Shown here: in pieces, positions 13,701 to 24,660 of the stretch | Layout: each line of letters starts with the position of its first letter | How positions within the stretch are numbered: the stretch's first letter is position 1 | From: Tubulanus polymorphus | Lineage: Eukaryota > Nemertea > Palaeonemertea > Tubulaniformes > Tubulanidae | Assembly (NCBI RefSeq): GCF_964204645.1 | Contig: NC_134033.1 | Span: 12,526,155-12,590,154 of the forward strand | Direction of reading: 5' to 3' | DNA length: 64,000 bases | The notes under the pieces: model-generated | Told to the model about the DNA's origin: nothing | Databases searched by the model: none | What the model saw: the letters and a program-made list of their open reading frames with translations, nothing else | Position numbers and translations under genes: made by a program

Positions 13701-15539
13701 ATTTACACTTTTTCGAAAATCGGTCAACAGAAGAAATTTTATACAGTCAAAACCACAATAATAAATTTAAAATATTATTTTTAGTTGTTTGGAAAACTAT
13801 TTCGTATTTGTTTAAACTTAAAACTATACCCACTGATTCAGAAAACGATTTGACTTTTGTAATCTACAATTCAAATTACCTTTGTTGTACCATCAAAAAT
13901 CTATGTTTTTGCTTAGAATTTTAATGATAAGCGATCAACAGTCTCCATGAAGATCGGGCATAATGAAGTATTTATGGGGATTCAAATCGAAGAAATAAAG
14001 AAAAATGACATTTTAAACGAAACACGGATTCGAACCCAGTACATTAATCATAGACTGGTTGCCTGTCCCATTCAATATGGGACAGGTTTTGCCCGTCCGC
14101 CATCTTCCGCAGAATTTACGGATCCAATCAGATTTCAGTATTTCATCACGTGAACAATGTAACATGGCCGCCTACACAGTGTCTCGATTTACGTTCCATG
14201 GACCTCTTTAAAGTCATTTTTTTATATCAATGAAGAAAGAAATTCCATTAAAACTGCCAGGTAACGCGTCTGCAGGCACTTGTTTAGCGTGTGGTACCGA
14301 AAATATCGGAATTCAATTGAGGATGGCTGCGTAACCGCGCCGTCAAAACCTACCGGTCATCAATCGGCAATTTGGACTGGATGGAATGGAAAACAACAAT
14401 AATACATACAATACTACTATATACCACTACTGACATACTGAACGTTGCAGCAGAAACTACTTGTTTGTTCACTCGTGGCGATTGATTGATTGTTCTTAAT
14501 GTGACTTTGGACATCAGCAGTTGATCCAGTGAAAATAATGACATCAACAAGGTAACTTAACCTACTTACTTACTTTCTTTAAAATGTGAACATTGAATAT
14601 GAGTGCTATTTCACAAACACTATAGTGATTATCTATTGTAGACTTTTCTGAGCGTTTTAGTGATGACTTTGTGAGTCACAACTCATAGGATGAAATTGAA
14701 GTAATGCGTATCAAATTAGCTCAACATGAAAAGAATAGATTGCAATGCATCAAGGTAAGTTTGAAAAATGGATTCCGAACCATTAATTGTAAAGTCAATC
14801 CAGGTTTAATTGTGTGATGTATTTTAATTTCAGAATGATAACATCATGCAGTAATCAAAGGGAATAAAGAATCAGCACTAGCTGTCATGAAATGAGATTC
14901 CAAATAACAGGTGGTGAAACTCCTTGATTCTGATAAACTCATCATCATCATCAGTTACATCAGCAAGCGCCGCTGCGCCAAGATGTTGTGTACTTTATTT
15001 CTCCACTGCTCACGATCTGATAAACTGATGAGGTTTAAAGAGCTGGATTCTGTGAATAACTGCACTAGCGAGCCTTCAATTTGAATTGTGATTGGATTAT
15101 CTATCTGGTCGAGACATGGTCTTTATGATTCTAAAGACACTATCATTCAAATCAGGGATATCAGGATCGTCCCAATTTGTCGATGAAAAAAAAACTACTG
15201 TCTATGTCATGAAATACGTGACCCGTGTCATTGCTTATTCTCTTGTCAGGGGCTGAACAAGATTTTGTACCAGAAGTGAACAATAAATATTGAATTCAGT
15301 GAAAAAGAATTGGTTGTGATGAATCTTATAAACGATTTCTAGCAAAGTCAACATTGACATTGTGTGGTCCATGAGGAGAGAGGATATTTCGAATTTCCAC
15401 TGTGATCTGAGTAACTTGTCTTGACCAGTCTCTTAATTTGACAGTCCCAACTTGCTGTCGTTATCAGGAAATCAGTATAGCTGAGGTGGATCCAAATATC
15501 TGATCTCACAAAGCACTAAGGAGTTCAACAATTGTAAAC

Positions 15540-15545
15540 TTTATT
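15540..15545 (-). terminator. Poly(A) signal AATAAA
   Basis: AATAAA on the minus strand, about 43 nt downstream of the stop codon of the terminal exon ending at 15,588. Spacing and hexamer fit a normal animal polyadenylation signal. Confidence 0.6.
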
Positions 15546-15587
15546 CAGATACTAAATATAATCATTTTACAACACTGTATTGAAACA

Positions 15588-17527
15588 TCAATTCACTAAA
15601 TACATCTTTACACACGAACACAATTCTGATGCATATTTCCAAAGCAAATCTCCAGAGGATGTTTGAATTTTACCTGGTTTAATGGTCAATCTTAGAATAG
15701 CACATCTCATTTCATGAATACAATTCTCGAGATCTTCAGGAGGGATAGCATCTAATTTGAATGTCAAAGAAATTGGAACTAAGCAGAACTTGTTGAAAAT
15801 ATCCCTAAAATCTTTATATCTGAATTCAAATAAAACTTCAGCTGTGCTAGGGGAGGTATCGAGGAGGTTCAGTGAAAATTAAGCCTGGACTTTTTGTGTC
15901 TCCGTAAAACTAGACAAAAGTTAGTTTTTTCGGACTGGACCGAAATGAGATTTTCCTAGTCTCATTTGAAGTCTCAACTGGACCAAAATTAGGTTGGCTA
16001 GATTTTTGGAAACTGTAAAACTTACATCAATCAAACTGTTCGTGCTGCCGTAATGATTTGAAATCTCATAAATTGCTGGTCCTCGTGACAACGATTTACG
16101 TTTATTACGAGAGAACGGAGTCGGTGATTTCTGCAGCCAGCTCGATTCTAAAACACAAATTCATACATGAAAGATTCACAAAATAAAAACCGGTTGACAT
16201 TCAGTTATATGGTTGTATTAGTGAGTGAGACAGTCAGACTGTTTGAGGTTGAAATTTGACCTTAGTGTTAAAATAATAAAAGCTGAATTAACTTTAAAAT
16301 TAGACTAATTAAACAATTTTGTGGAACTGATTCCAGAGATCAGTTTCACACTCGGGATAAAACATTCCATTCTAAATTCTGAAGTCGAGCTGTAGAACTG
16401 GATTGAGATGTTTGTTTCTTACCGACAGGAATGACTTTATCTCCGACCGCTGCTTGTTTACGTCTGGGATCTTTATTACGGAACGGTGTATTCGCTCCAC
16501 TAACCGTCTGCTGTTTCCACGTTACAATCTCTCATGGCCAGTCGACAAATACAAACTGTTTACGAGTTGCTGCATTTAAAAACAATTACCAAAATACATG
16601 AACAAATACAAGGAAATATCTGTTACTCATCTACCGGTTACAGACAGAAGACTTTCAAAACTAGTCAGTTATAATGAATAATCCCGCACTGGTATCACTG
16701 TTTCTGAGTATTGGGAAACCTGGGCCCGGTTTCATAGACTGAATATCGAAGTTATCCCTAGGGGTAAATCCTCAATCTGGGTGACAAAACCACCATGGTT
16801 ACAATGAGAAACCATGGTAATAACTGACAGATTTCAAAATGTTGCCAGGGACTATTTTTCTTCCACATCTATGAAACCCAGCCCTGTCACTTATTGCTCC
16901 TTTAAGATAGGATTTAGATAAATCTCAAAACTCTCAAATAATCCAACTTTGAAATATCAAGAATAATGTGGAATAATTCATAATCAGGGCTGCAGTTGCT
17001 CAAAAGTTGGTTATAGTTAACCAGTTGACATGGTGACAATCAAAAGACCAACGTTTGTCAACTTCTTTTTTTGGTGAAGCAGATTCAGATTCCTACTTAC
17101 ATCGATAATCTTTGGATAAATCGTTTTCGGAATATCGTTTCCGTAGTAACGGAGAATTCAGTTGAGCACTGTTGAAATCGATCGGGTTGATTTTGCAGAC
17201 GTCCGGCGAAGATTGTCGTTTTAAACGCAACTTCGACAGAAATGATCGCCGTTCGACGTTTAGACGTAAACCGTATCGGGGCAAGTCGTCATCTGTTTAG
17301 ATATGTCTTCATTTTCTCGTAAATCTAAACAAAAATCAAATAACTAATAATCTGCTGAAAAGAATAACCCACAATTAGGAAGCAAGACTACAAGAGAAGA
17401 GTTAGATTGCTGACTTACCGATATCTACGGGGTATCTGAGCGCCAGTCGACTACCCATTAAAACCTGACTCTCAACTGATAAATTCAGACAGCTTCGCGC
17501 TTGTTGTCGAGCTCTTGTTTGTTGCAT
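15588..17527 (-). CDS. Multi-exon gene, basic Ser/Arg-rich protein, family unknown
   Basis: Proposed minus-strand coding exons: 17,527-17,419 (starts MQQTRARQQAR), 17,292-17,101 (DDLPRYGLRLN..., joined in phase), about 16,528-16,423 (contains TPFRNKDPRRKQ), 16,147-16,026 (SSWLQKSPTPFSRNKRKSL) and terminal exon 15,841-15,588. Most flanks carry GTAAG/GTAAGT donors and YAG acceptors. The first three read as a basic, Ser/Arg/Lys-rich, probably disordered region. The last exon gives an ordered-looking segment (LFEFRYKDFRDIFNKF...) of about 85 residues. I do not recognise the family. Two problems remain: the 5' edge of the 16.4-16.5 kb exon and the join from 16,026 to 15,841 do not keep frame with the best donors, so boundaries there need transcript data. 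It is unclear whether the ankyrin exons just upstream belong to the same transcript; an in-frame TAA precedes the first ATG. Confidence 0.5.
16722..16884. mobile_element. MITE, GGGCCCGGTTTCATAGA inverted ends, intronic
   Basis: Left end GGGCCCGGTTTCATAGA and right end TCTATGAAACCCAGCCC form imperfect terminal inverted repeats around ~130 bp. It sits in an intron of the minus-strand gene. The interior also holds ACCATGGTTAC / AACCATGGTAAT inverted words. Probably a non-autonomous DNA transposon of a hAT-like group; no target duplication confirmed. Confidence 0.65.
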
Positions 17528-17912
17528 TAATGGCTTCAGTTAGTCGTCTTCTGCAAAAATATAGGATTTTCTTTAAATTTTGTTTTAATGAATCGGAAAT
17601 GTTACAGAGCGAAAATAAATCGGAAATCTTATAAAACTTGTATCTATCCCATTGCGAGGCATCTTGATACTTTTTGTGATTTGGTTCCTGATAAGTTAGA
17701 AGGGTAATCTTATTATTGTTTGTAAGCTTTAATTAAGGTTTGTGGAAACATCCAATCATAAAACTCAACCACAGACTGGTATTTCTGACCAGGTCCTGGA
17801 GGCAGTTCCACGATTTTTGAGTTTGAATTGAACTGCGCAATAAACCAATTGAAAATGAATTGATTCTTACTCTAAGAATAGGGGAACGGAGTTCTGCTGG
17901 TTAGACACTCAC

Positions 17913-18672
17913 CAGTAGGTTTAGATACCCTATCAGGGAGTCTAATAGCGTAGCTATCAACCATTCTGGTTGAATATTCCTGAGGTTTTAACCACTCCAC
18001 GATACAATTCCAGCTACAAAATAAACAACACATTTTCACCTACAAAACTTATCTTAACTTAACTTCTTATCTTGAACACAATATTCAAAGATACGGTTTC
18101 ATAGTTTCGAATCGAGTTTGAAACTAACTCACAACCGTGAAACTAGAAGATTTGTTCAGTACTAACCTTCTTTATCAAATCCCATATGATGAAGCAGCAT
18201 GCCTGTAATATTATGAGCTTCTAAATCTAAACTTAATTTCAGCGGAGTTTGTACATCATTGATACCCTGAAAATATATACAACCACTTCACAGTCGGACC
18301 TCAAAGAAAGTTAACATTTAAATTTGATAATTTCTAGCTATAAATCAGTGTAGGGTTAATTCCAGTCAAGATCTAGATACAAGATGCTTCTTCGATTGGT
18401 CTTAGGGACACTCATAGCATGTTCTTATCTACAACTGTTCTCAAGATGAAAATGAGCTCAGCCAGATGTGATTTATGGATTTTCAGTAGATATAAACTGG
18501 ACTGGCTGGCTCTCTCACTGGAGTCACTGATACTCGATATATCGATATATACCTGTTGAAGCAGACACTGTACCATAGCCTCGTTCCGATGTCGACAGGC
18601 GTAGCAGATCGGAGTACCCTGACCTTCACCTCGATTACAATCAACCCCTAATTCTATTAAACACTCGACAAC
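17913..18672 (-). pseudogene. LRRK1-like ankyrin/LRR-boundary fragment with in-frame stop
   Basis: Three minus-strand exons: 18,672-18,553 (120 nt), 18,266-18,167 (100 nt) and 18,013-17,913 (101 nt), all with canonical splice sites and consistent phases (0, then 1, then 0). The first reads as one ankyrin repeat (VVECLIELGVDCN, GTPICYACRHRNEAMVQCLL). The second contains TPLKLSLDLEAHN and GMLLHHMGFDKE, also ankyrin-like. The third reads GIVSWSG, then TAA at 17,990-17,988, then NLRNIQPEWLIATLLDS and IGYLNLL. This matches the layout of LRRK1-type ROCO kinases, where ankyrin repeats run into a WSxL...WL segment and then leucine-rich repeats. A single A-to-T change would turn the TAA into Leu, so this is a relic, a nonsense allele or a sequence error. 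No further LRR, Roc, COR or kinase exons follow. A tiny exon at 19,556-19,529 (ends GSSHD) could precede it. The alternative frame of exon three (WNCIVEWLKP...) needs a weak donor. Confidence 0.45.
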
Positions 18673-19599
18673 CTAAAAACAGAGAAGAACAAGAAACGAA
18701 ATTCTTAATATGGACTTGACCGTTTAATCTAGAATCAAAATTAAAGAAAAAAATTTTTTTTTTTTCAAATCATGAGTGGTAGGCATGAAGTTTTTGGCAG
18801 AATTTCAGAGGATCCGTATTCTGAGTGATTAAAAAAATCCTAATATTTCTCCCCTGAATTGAATCAGGGAGTTTTTATGAAAATCTGACGGCTGGGCGTA
18901 TGCAGCCCTGTCTATGGGTAGGTAAAATTTTTTTCATTTGTTTAAGGCACTCTAGGTGTATTCTGAGGGCTTTCTGGCCATCTTTCTTTTCTGACATTTT
19001 CCATGTACGGCAGAATCTAAATAATTTTTCATAATCTGAAAATTTGATTTGATGATCATCATCTCATAGCAATGTAATCATTAATGCTTCCAAACCACAG
19101 AAAACTTATCTATGCAATTAAAAAACCTAAGATCGACTCATGTAGAAAATCCGCGACTAATGTAACGTTTATTTTTTCAAATAATTTATATTTGAGGAAT
19201 CCCATGATGAAACATTGCATAGAATCATTCTATGCAATGGGTCCATCGTGCCATCATGATCTTTGACCCATGTGCATACTACTGATGAGGCCTATACAGA
19301 TTGGAATAACTTTTAAAATTTAAAATTGTTGACAAAACAACAGGATACCAACCACATAAATTGTAAGACATAAACAACACATAACGCATGGAAAATATGA
19401 AGCGGAACTTGAACTTTTGGGGGTAGGAGCGTTCACACCCTCCCCCCCCCTGAATACGGCCCTACAGGTACGGGATCTCTGTGATAACAGCATGAAATGA
19501 TGATTAATCATAAATACATTCCACTTACATCATGTGAACTACCGATCGATCGTACACTGTGTATGAAGTTTGTTAGACAATTTATTCACTTCAACAATA

Positions 19600-20400
19600 C
19601 TTCAACAAAATTTTTTCTCAGCTCTGCTGAGCTTAAAACTTGACCCGGCCGCCTATCTACCTTGGACATTACTGTTTTTTAGAATCGTGATCTATTTTAC
19701 CATAACAGACCCGGCAGCTATAGAAATGAACTGAAGAAACAAAGTATCATTTTTGTTAAGCCTTGAAGTTGGAATTATTTATGTCACCACTTCGGGGTAT
19801 CTATGCATTTATGAGAAATAAAGCTAGAGGTTTTCATCAATAAATGTTAATGTTTTTATTCTTCGATTTCAATCAATTATTCTAAAATTTAAGAAAAAAA
19901 AACAGGCAGCGGCTAAATTAGGAGGGGAGCTGTTGGGAATCAAAGAAATTTATTTTCATGGCCTTATTAAAGTTCTACAATATTGTTCAGCTGGCTACTG
20001 GCGTGTATTCAACCCGGCAGTAGAACCTTTTCATTCAACTTCTATAAGCTCTCAATGTAAATCCATTCAACAATAGAGACACAATTGCTGAGTTGTTGAC
20101 ATCATTCATACGCGCTATTGAATACGTCACCGGCTGACCACGGTGTACACAAGCATAGGCCATTCACCTCTGCACACTCACACTGTGAACATGCTACCGT
20201 GGATTCTCCTCCTGGCGATTTTCGCTGCGCTCCCGCTCTTGCTCCTGTTCCTGCTTCCTGAGGAACGACGTCTTTATGTTTTATGTGTTACTGTTCGTCT
20301 CCGTGCTGTCCTGTACTGTTCCGTGTTTATTAATCCGTTCTATTTTTCAGCATTTAACTCGTTTTATTTTTCAGGGCCGATTTCTCTGTCGAATTTCAAC
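19600..20400. other. Stretch without recognised gene
   Basis: Non-coding as far as can be seen. It includes a C-homopolymer just upstream (about 19,442-19,450) and a hydrophobic open frame around 20,180-20,280 that leads into the LINE-like tail below; no splice or promoter signal ties it to a gene. Confidence 0.4.
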
Positions 20401-20407
20401 GTTTGCT

Positions 20408-21411
20408 GGAACAAAACTAATGTCCGAAAGCGTCAGCTCTCCTTCGCCGGTCACGTGTCGAGGATGTCAGACAAAGCGTCGGTCAGGAAATGGCTGCCCT
20501 CTACACGCCCTCATACGGAACACGAAAACCAGGATGACGAGGCCTCACTGCCCCCACCTACCTACAAAGTGTGCTGAGTGATGTCAATGACGGGCATATC
20601 TGTGGGATTGCGCGGGATACAAATGGAGCGGTTATACTGGATTGTCACGCTACTAGCATTCATTGTGTCCTTGTGACCGCCCGGATGAGGGATGATTCTA
20701 CTGTCACGCTCTTTGTTTCTGGTATTCTGAGTAGGCTGAGGGATGATTCTACTGTCACGCTCTTTGATTTCTAGTTTGATTGCTAGTTTTCATTGTGTCC
20801 TTGTGACAACCTCGGTCAGTGGATGAAGTCTCTTGTCGGCTTGTGAGTGCTAGTTTCATTGTGTCCTTGTGACAACCTCGGTCAGTGGATGAAGTCTCTT
20901 GTCACGCCCGGATGAGGGATGATTCTACTGTCACGCTCTTTGTTTCTGGTATTCTGAGTCGGCTGAGGGATGATTCTACTGTCACGCTCTTTGATTTCTA
21001 GTTTGATTGCTAGTTTTCATTGTGTCCTTGTGACAACCTCGGTCAGTGGATGAAGTCTCTTGTCGGCTTGTGAGTGCTAGTTTCATTGTGTCCTTGTGAC
21101 AACCTCGGTCAGTGGATGAAGTCTCTTGTCACGCTTTTGAGTGCTAGTTGAGATCCTGAATCTCAACCCGGTCAAGCTGGTTGTACTGCGCTATTTGTGT
21201 TTCGTGCAATTTTACAGGTGTGTCAGTTACTGACATCACCCAGTACATCCTGCAGTTAGATGGGGAATGTGAGGCGTTGTCATTCTGGTTTTCGCGTTCT
21301 GTGTGAGGGCGTGTAGAGGGCAGTATATTCCTGGCTGGCTCATTGTCTGGTGTTCTCGGCATGTGACCGGCGACGGAGAGCTGAAAAGCTTTCGAACATT
21401 AGTTTTGTTCC
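20408..21411. mobile_element. Fold-back element with LINE-like tail in both arms
   Basis: Left arm about 20,408-20,610 and right arm about 21,210-21,411 are inverted copies: both hold GGAACAAAACTAATGT.CGAAAGC, TCGCCGGTCAC.TG and CTGCCCTCTACACGCCCTCA. In the left arm the plus frame reads RKRQLSFAGHVSRMSDKASV, resembling the GHVxRM segment near the C-terminus of many LINE endonuclease/reverse-transcriptase proteins; the right arm keeps a decayed version on the minus strand. Between the arms sits a two-copy 227-bp tandem repeat. No transposase is present. A fold-back transposon that picked up a LINE end, or an inverted duplication of a LINE tail, are both possible. Confidence 0.5.
20679..21134 (+). 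repeat. 227-bp tandem repeat, 2 copies, with nested sub-repeats
   Basis: The unit starting CCCGGATGAGGGATGATTCT occurs at 20,679 and again at about 20,906 with near identity. Inside each unit the block TTGTGTCCTTGTGACAACC...GATGAAGTCTCTTGTC occurs twice and GATGATTCTACTGTCACGCT also occurs twice. Near identity implies recent duplication. Confidence 0.75.
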
Positions 21412-21451
21412 GTACCAGGTTTTCATCGCTCTTCTCTTTTTTTCATTTCAG

Positions 21452-21670
21452 GACTCCCAAGAAGTTGAAGAAGATGCTAGAAGGCGACTACAGAAGATGC
21501 CGAAAAAAATACTGAACTCGGCAATCTTGAAAGTTAAGTTGATACCCACGTAAATTAGGATTAATGATGAAAAAATGTGTGACTACAAAATGTTTTTCTT
21601 TTTCTCAATTTCAGCTTCGACGAAACCCAAGAAGACAAAGAAGTACTTCGATTCCGAAAAAAATGATGTA
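21452..21670 (+). other. Exon-like pair with open basic frame, locus 1 start
   Basis: Segment 21,452-21,532 is bounded by TTTCAG and a GTTAAG donor and reads DSQEVEEDARRRLQKMPKK... for 27 codons in phase 0. The next segment starts at 21,616 after AATTTCAG and continues in frame as LRRNPRRQRSTSIPKKMM before a TAA. This could be a short charged protein end or chance; I do not recognise it. It opens the series of repeated exon-like units that follows. Confidence 0.3.
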
Positions 21671-22822
21671 AAATCGACAGACGATCACACAACTATATCT
21701 GTACTCCGATTTCCAAAAAAAAATTAGACAAAATTATCTTCAACCTTGTAAACTTTCGGACTACATGAAAAAAAAAGACCAAATATTGTAAAATTATCGA
21801 AAAAAAATTATGTAAAATCGACCGACGATCACACAACTATATCTGTACTTCGATTCACGCCTGTTTCGCTCCTGGCAGGTGTGTCACGATTGTAAGGGAC
21901 ACCAACTCAAAAAGTCGAACGAGAGCTCATCAACTAAGATCTGCCGATTAGAGAAAAGTGCACAGAAGGGGCCAATTTGGATGAAACTCAACCAACCAAC
22001 TTAGGAGATCCTCCGATAATGAACCCAGCCATCATAAAAGGTAATTTGATATTTGATACGAACTTAGAACATTTTAACCGATACTGAACCCAGCAAACTT
22101 GAAATGTAAGTTGATTTTTGGCGAACTGTATGTTTGCCTATGCAAATGGTCTGGAGAAGCAGTTTTCATTGAAAATGAATAGAGTACCGGTGTGTCAGCA
22201 AGGCGTAAACATTGGCTGTTGAACCAATAGTGTTGATTTTGGTGTCATGGTTTGGCTTAATGAGTTCTCGAGCCCACAAAAATTTCATAGTGATCGAGTT
22301 ATAGTAGGGGACTTATTCTTGAAAAACACGTAAAAACCTGCTTTTTAGCACTAAGTAATGGCACGTTTTCATATATGAGAATTTGCATACTTGGAATTGA
22401 AATATATAAAAGTTCAATCCTTCCTGGAAGTGTTGCTATTTTTTTGCGACTCATCCCGATGTACTTTTCGACCTACAGGTCCTCACCTTATAAACCCCCA
22501 AAATTTTCTCGCTTCTATTTATCTGAGTTGACCTCATTACCTGAGCTACATTGAATGTGATTGGCTGTTTGTTGGATAAAGGGGAAACTCCGGGAACATC
22601 TGATGTAATTGGGAAAGCCCATTGGGAAAACCCAATGTAGAACCCAAAACAAAATGGCGAGCATTTCATTCGACTAGGTATCGTATGTTCGCTTATAATT
22701 TGTTCGGTGTTACGAATATAACTGAGTAGGCTATTCTAGGTATATTATTTATGGAAATTATTATGATAAATTCTAAATGAAATATTTTGTCATTACAGGA
22801 TATCTTCTTTTAATCATTGCAG

Positions 22823-24203
22823 CTAAATTTCAACTATGAGAAAAACCAAGTTTGAGATCAACTACTCATCCAAAATCGACCAACTGGAACAGTGCACAGA
22901 TGAGGCCAACCAGAATCCAACTTATCAACAAACAAACTTAAGATGATCCACGCCGATTACGAACCAAGCAATCATTAAAGGTAACTTGATATACATGAAA
23001 TTATTTCGATAAATTCTAAATGAAATATTTTGTCATTACAGGATATCTTCTTTTAATCATTGCAGCTAAATTTCAACTATGAGAAAAACCCAGTTTGAGA
23101 TCAACTACTCGTCCAAAATCGACCAGCTTGAACAGTGCACAGATGAGGCCAACTAACTAACCAACTAATAGGATAATCGCCGATAACCAAAATCATAAAA
23201 GGTAACTTGATATACATGGAATTATTTCGATAAATTCTAAATGAAATATTTTTTCATTACAGGATATCTTCTTTTAATCATTGCAGCTAAATTTCAACTA
23301 TGAGAAAAACCCAGTTTGAGATCAACTACTCGTCCAAAATCGACCAACTGGAACAGTGCACAGATGAGGCCAACTAACTAACCAACTAATAGGATAATCG
23401 CCGATAACCAAAATCATAAAAGGTAACTTGATATACATGAAATTATTTCGATAAATTTCTAAATGAAATATTTTTTCATTACAGGATATCTTCTTTTAAT
23501 CATTGCAGCTAAATTTCAACTATGAGAAAAACCCAGTTTGAGATCAACTACTCGTCCAAAATCGACCAACTGGAACAGTGAACAGATGAGGTCAACTAAC
23601 TAACCAACTAATAGGATAATCGCCGATTACCAAGCAATCATAAAAGGTAAGATAATCGCCGATTATGAAACCAGCAATCATAAAAGGTAACTTGATATAT
23701 GTGGAATTATGTCGATAAATTCTAAATGAAATATTTTGTCATTACAGGATATCTTTGTTTGCTCATTTCAGCTAAATCCTATCTATATGAAACTGCCCAG
23801 CTTTAAATCAACGACTCATCAAATATCTACAGATAAGCTCTGCCCACTGAACAATCCAAGCTTGAATCAAATGCATCAACCAATTGTTCTAACCGATACT
23901 GAACCCAGCAAACTTGAAATGTAAGATGAGGCCAACTAGAATCCAACTTATCAACAAACAAACTTAAGATGATCAACACCGATTACGAACCAAGCAATCA
24001 TTAAAGGTAACTTGATATACATGAAATTATTTTGATAAATTCTAAATGAAATATTTTTTCATTACAGGATATCTTCTTTTAATCGTTGCAGCTGAATTTC
24101 AACTATAAGAAAAAGCCCATCTTGAGATCAAACACTCGTCCAAAATCTACAAACTGGAACGGTGCACAGAAAAGGCCAGAACTGAACCCATCAATCTTTA
24201 AAG
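22823..24203 (+). repeat. Tandem array of exon-like units, each with splice sites
   Basis: Units lie at 22,823-22,980, 23,066-23,201, 23,287-23,422, 23,509-23,646, 23,772-23,920 and 24,092-24,203, spaced mostly 220-265 bp. Each is preceded by two acceptor-like sites about 23 nt apart (CATTACAG|GATATC and ATTGCAG|CTAAATTTC) and most end AATCATAAAAG|GTAACTTG, a good 5' splice site. The core (CTAAATTTCAACTATGAG) has stops in all three frames in most copies, so a spliced non-coding RNA is the simplest reading; the fifth and sixth copies are open in one frame. The splice words are better kept than the spacers. A likely 3' exon starts at 24,500. Confidence 0.65.
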
Positions 24204-24499
24204 GTAAGTTGATATACATGAAATTACCTGTATAAAGAAATTTCAGTACTCATATGAATATCATTTAATAATTGACTATCATCAAAATCTATTTACTGGT
24301 CCACATGGCTGAACTTATCTTCACTAGTCTTAAACAATGATGAACTAGTCCTACTACTGCAATTAATTATTGGGGTTTGAATCAGCAATTGACGTCAATG
24401 AATTTTCTTTGTGAAAAACAGGGTGGCTTGTAATTTGAAATGACACATAAATTATGATAAATCTGTCTGAAATGTTTTGCTTTTTTCACTTTGTTTCAG

Positions 24500-24660
24500 C
24501 CAAACTACATCTCGGAAAAATTGGCCTGAAGACGACACTCACAAGTAGATGAATACTGATCGACCCATTTGTTGTTGAAAACTGCAGAAGCCCAAATGAG
24601 AAGTTGAGGAGCCAGCAATCTCTGCACTACTTTATTGAAGCTCTGTGGCCGGTAGTAAAT
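24500..24660 (+). ncRNA. Putative terminal exon of exon-array locus 1
   Basis: Begins after TTTGTTTCAG and reads CCAAACTACATCTCGG..., followed by AAAACTGCAGAAGCCCA. A diverged copy is at 29,100-29,225 in the second locus with the same acceptor, so this segment travels with the array. No convincing reading frame. Calling it an RNA exon is inference. Confidence 0.3.

Larger units (their letters stand above)
1..15300. other. Gene-poor block, no gene recognised
   Basis: I found no exon chain here with protein-like reading frame and matching splice phases on either strand. The open frames are short (under 150 codons), and several overlap repeats. The block holds degenerate tandem repeats near 545-1,030, a 24-bp tandem repeat near 1,788-1,850, an imperfect ~180-bp duplication near 3,190-3,480, and many fragments of small inverted-repeat elements. 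A CpG-richer stretch near 7,300-7,800 could be a promoter, but no start exon could be tied to it. Confidence 0.5.

Noticed and set aside
20143-20577. 144-codon frame with hydrophobic start and basic end, secreted-protein-like
   Set aside because: The second half is the LINE-like tail that is also present inverted nearby, so it is treated as mobile-element remnant.
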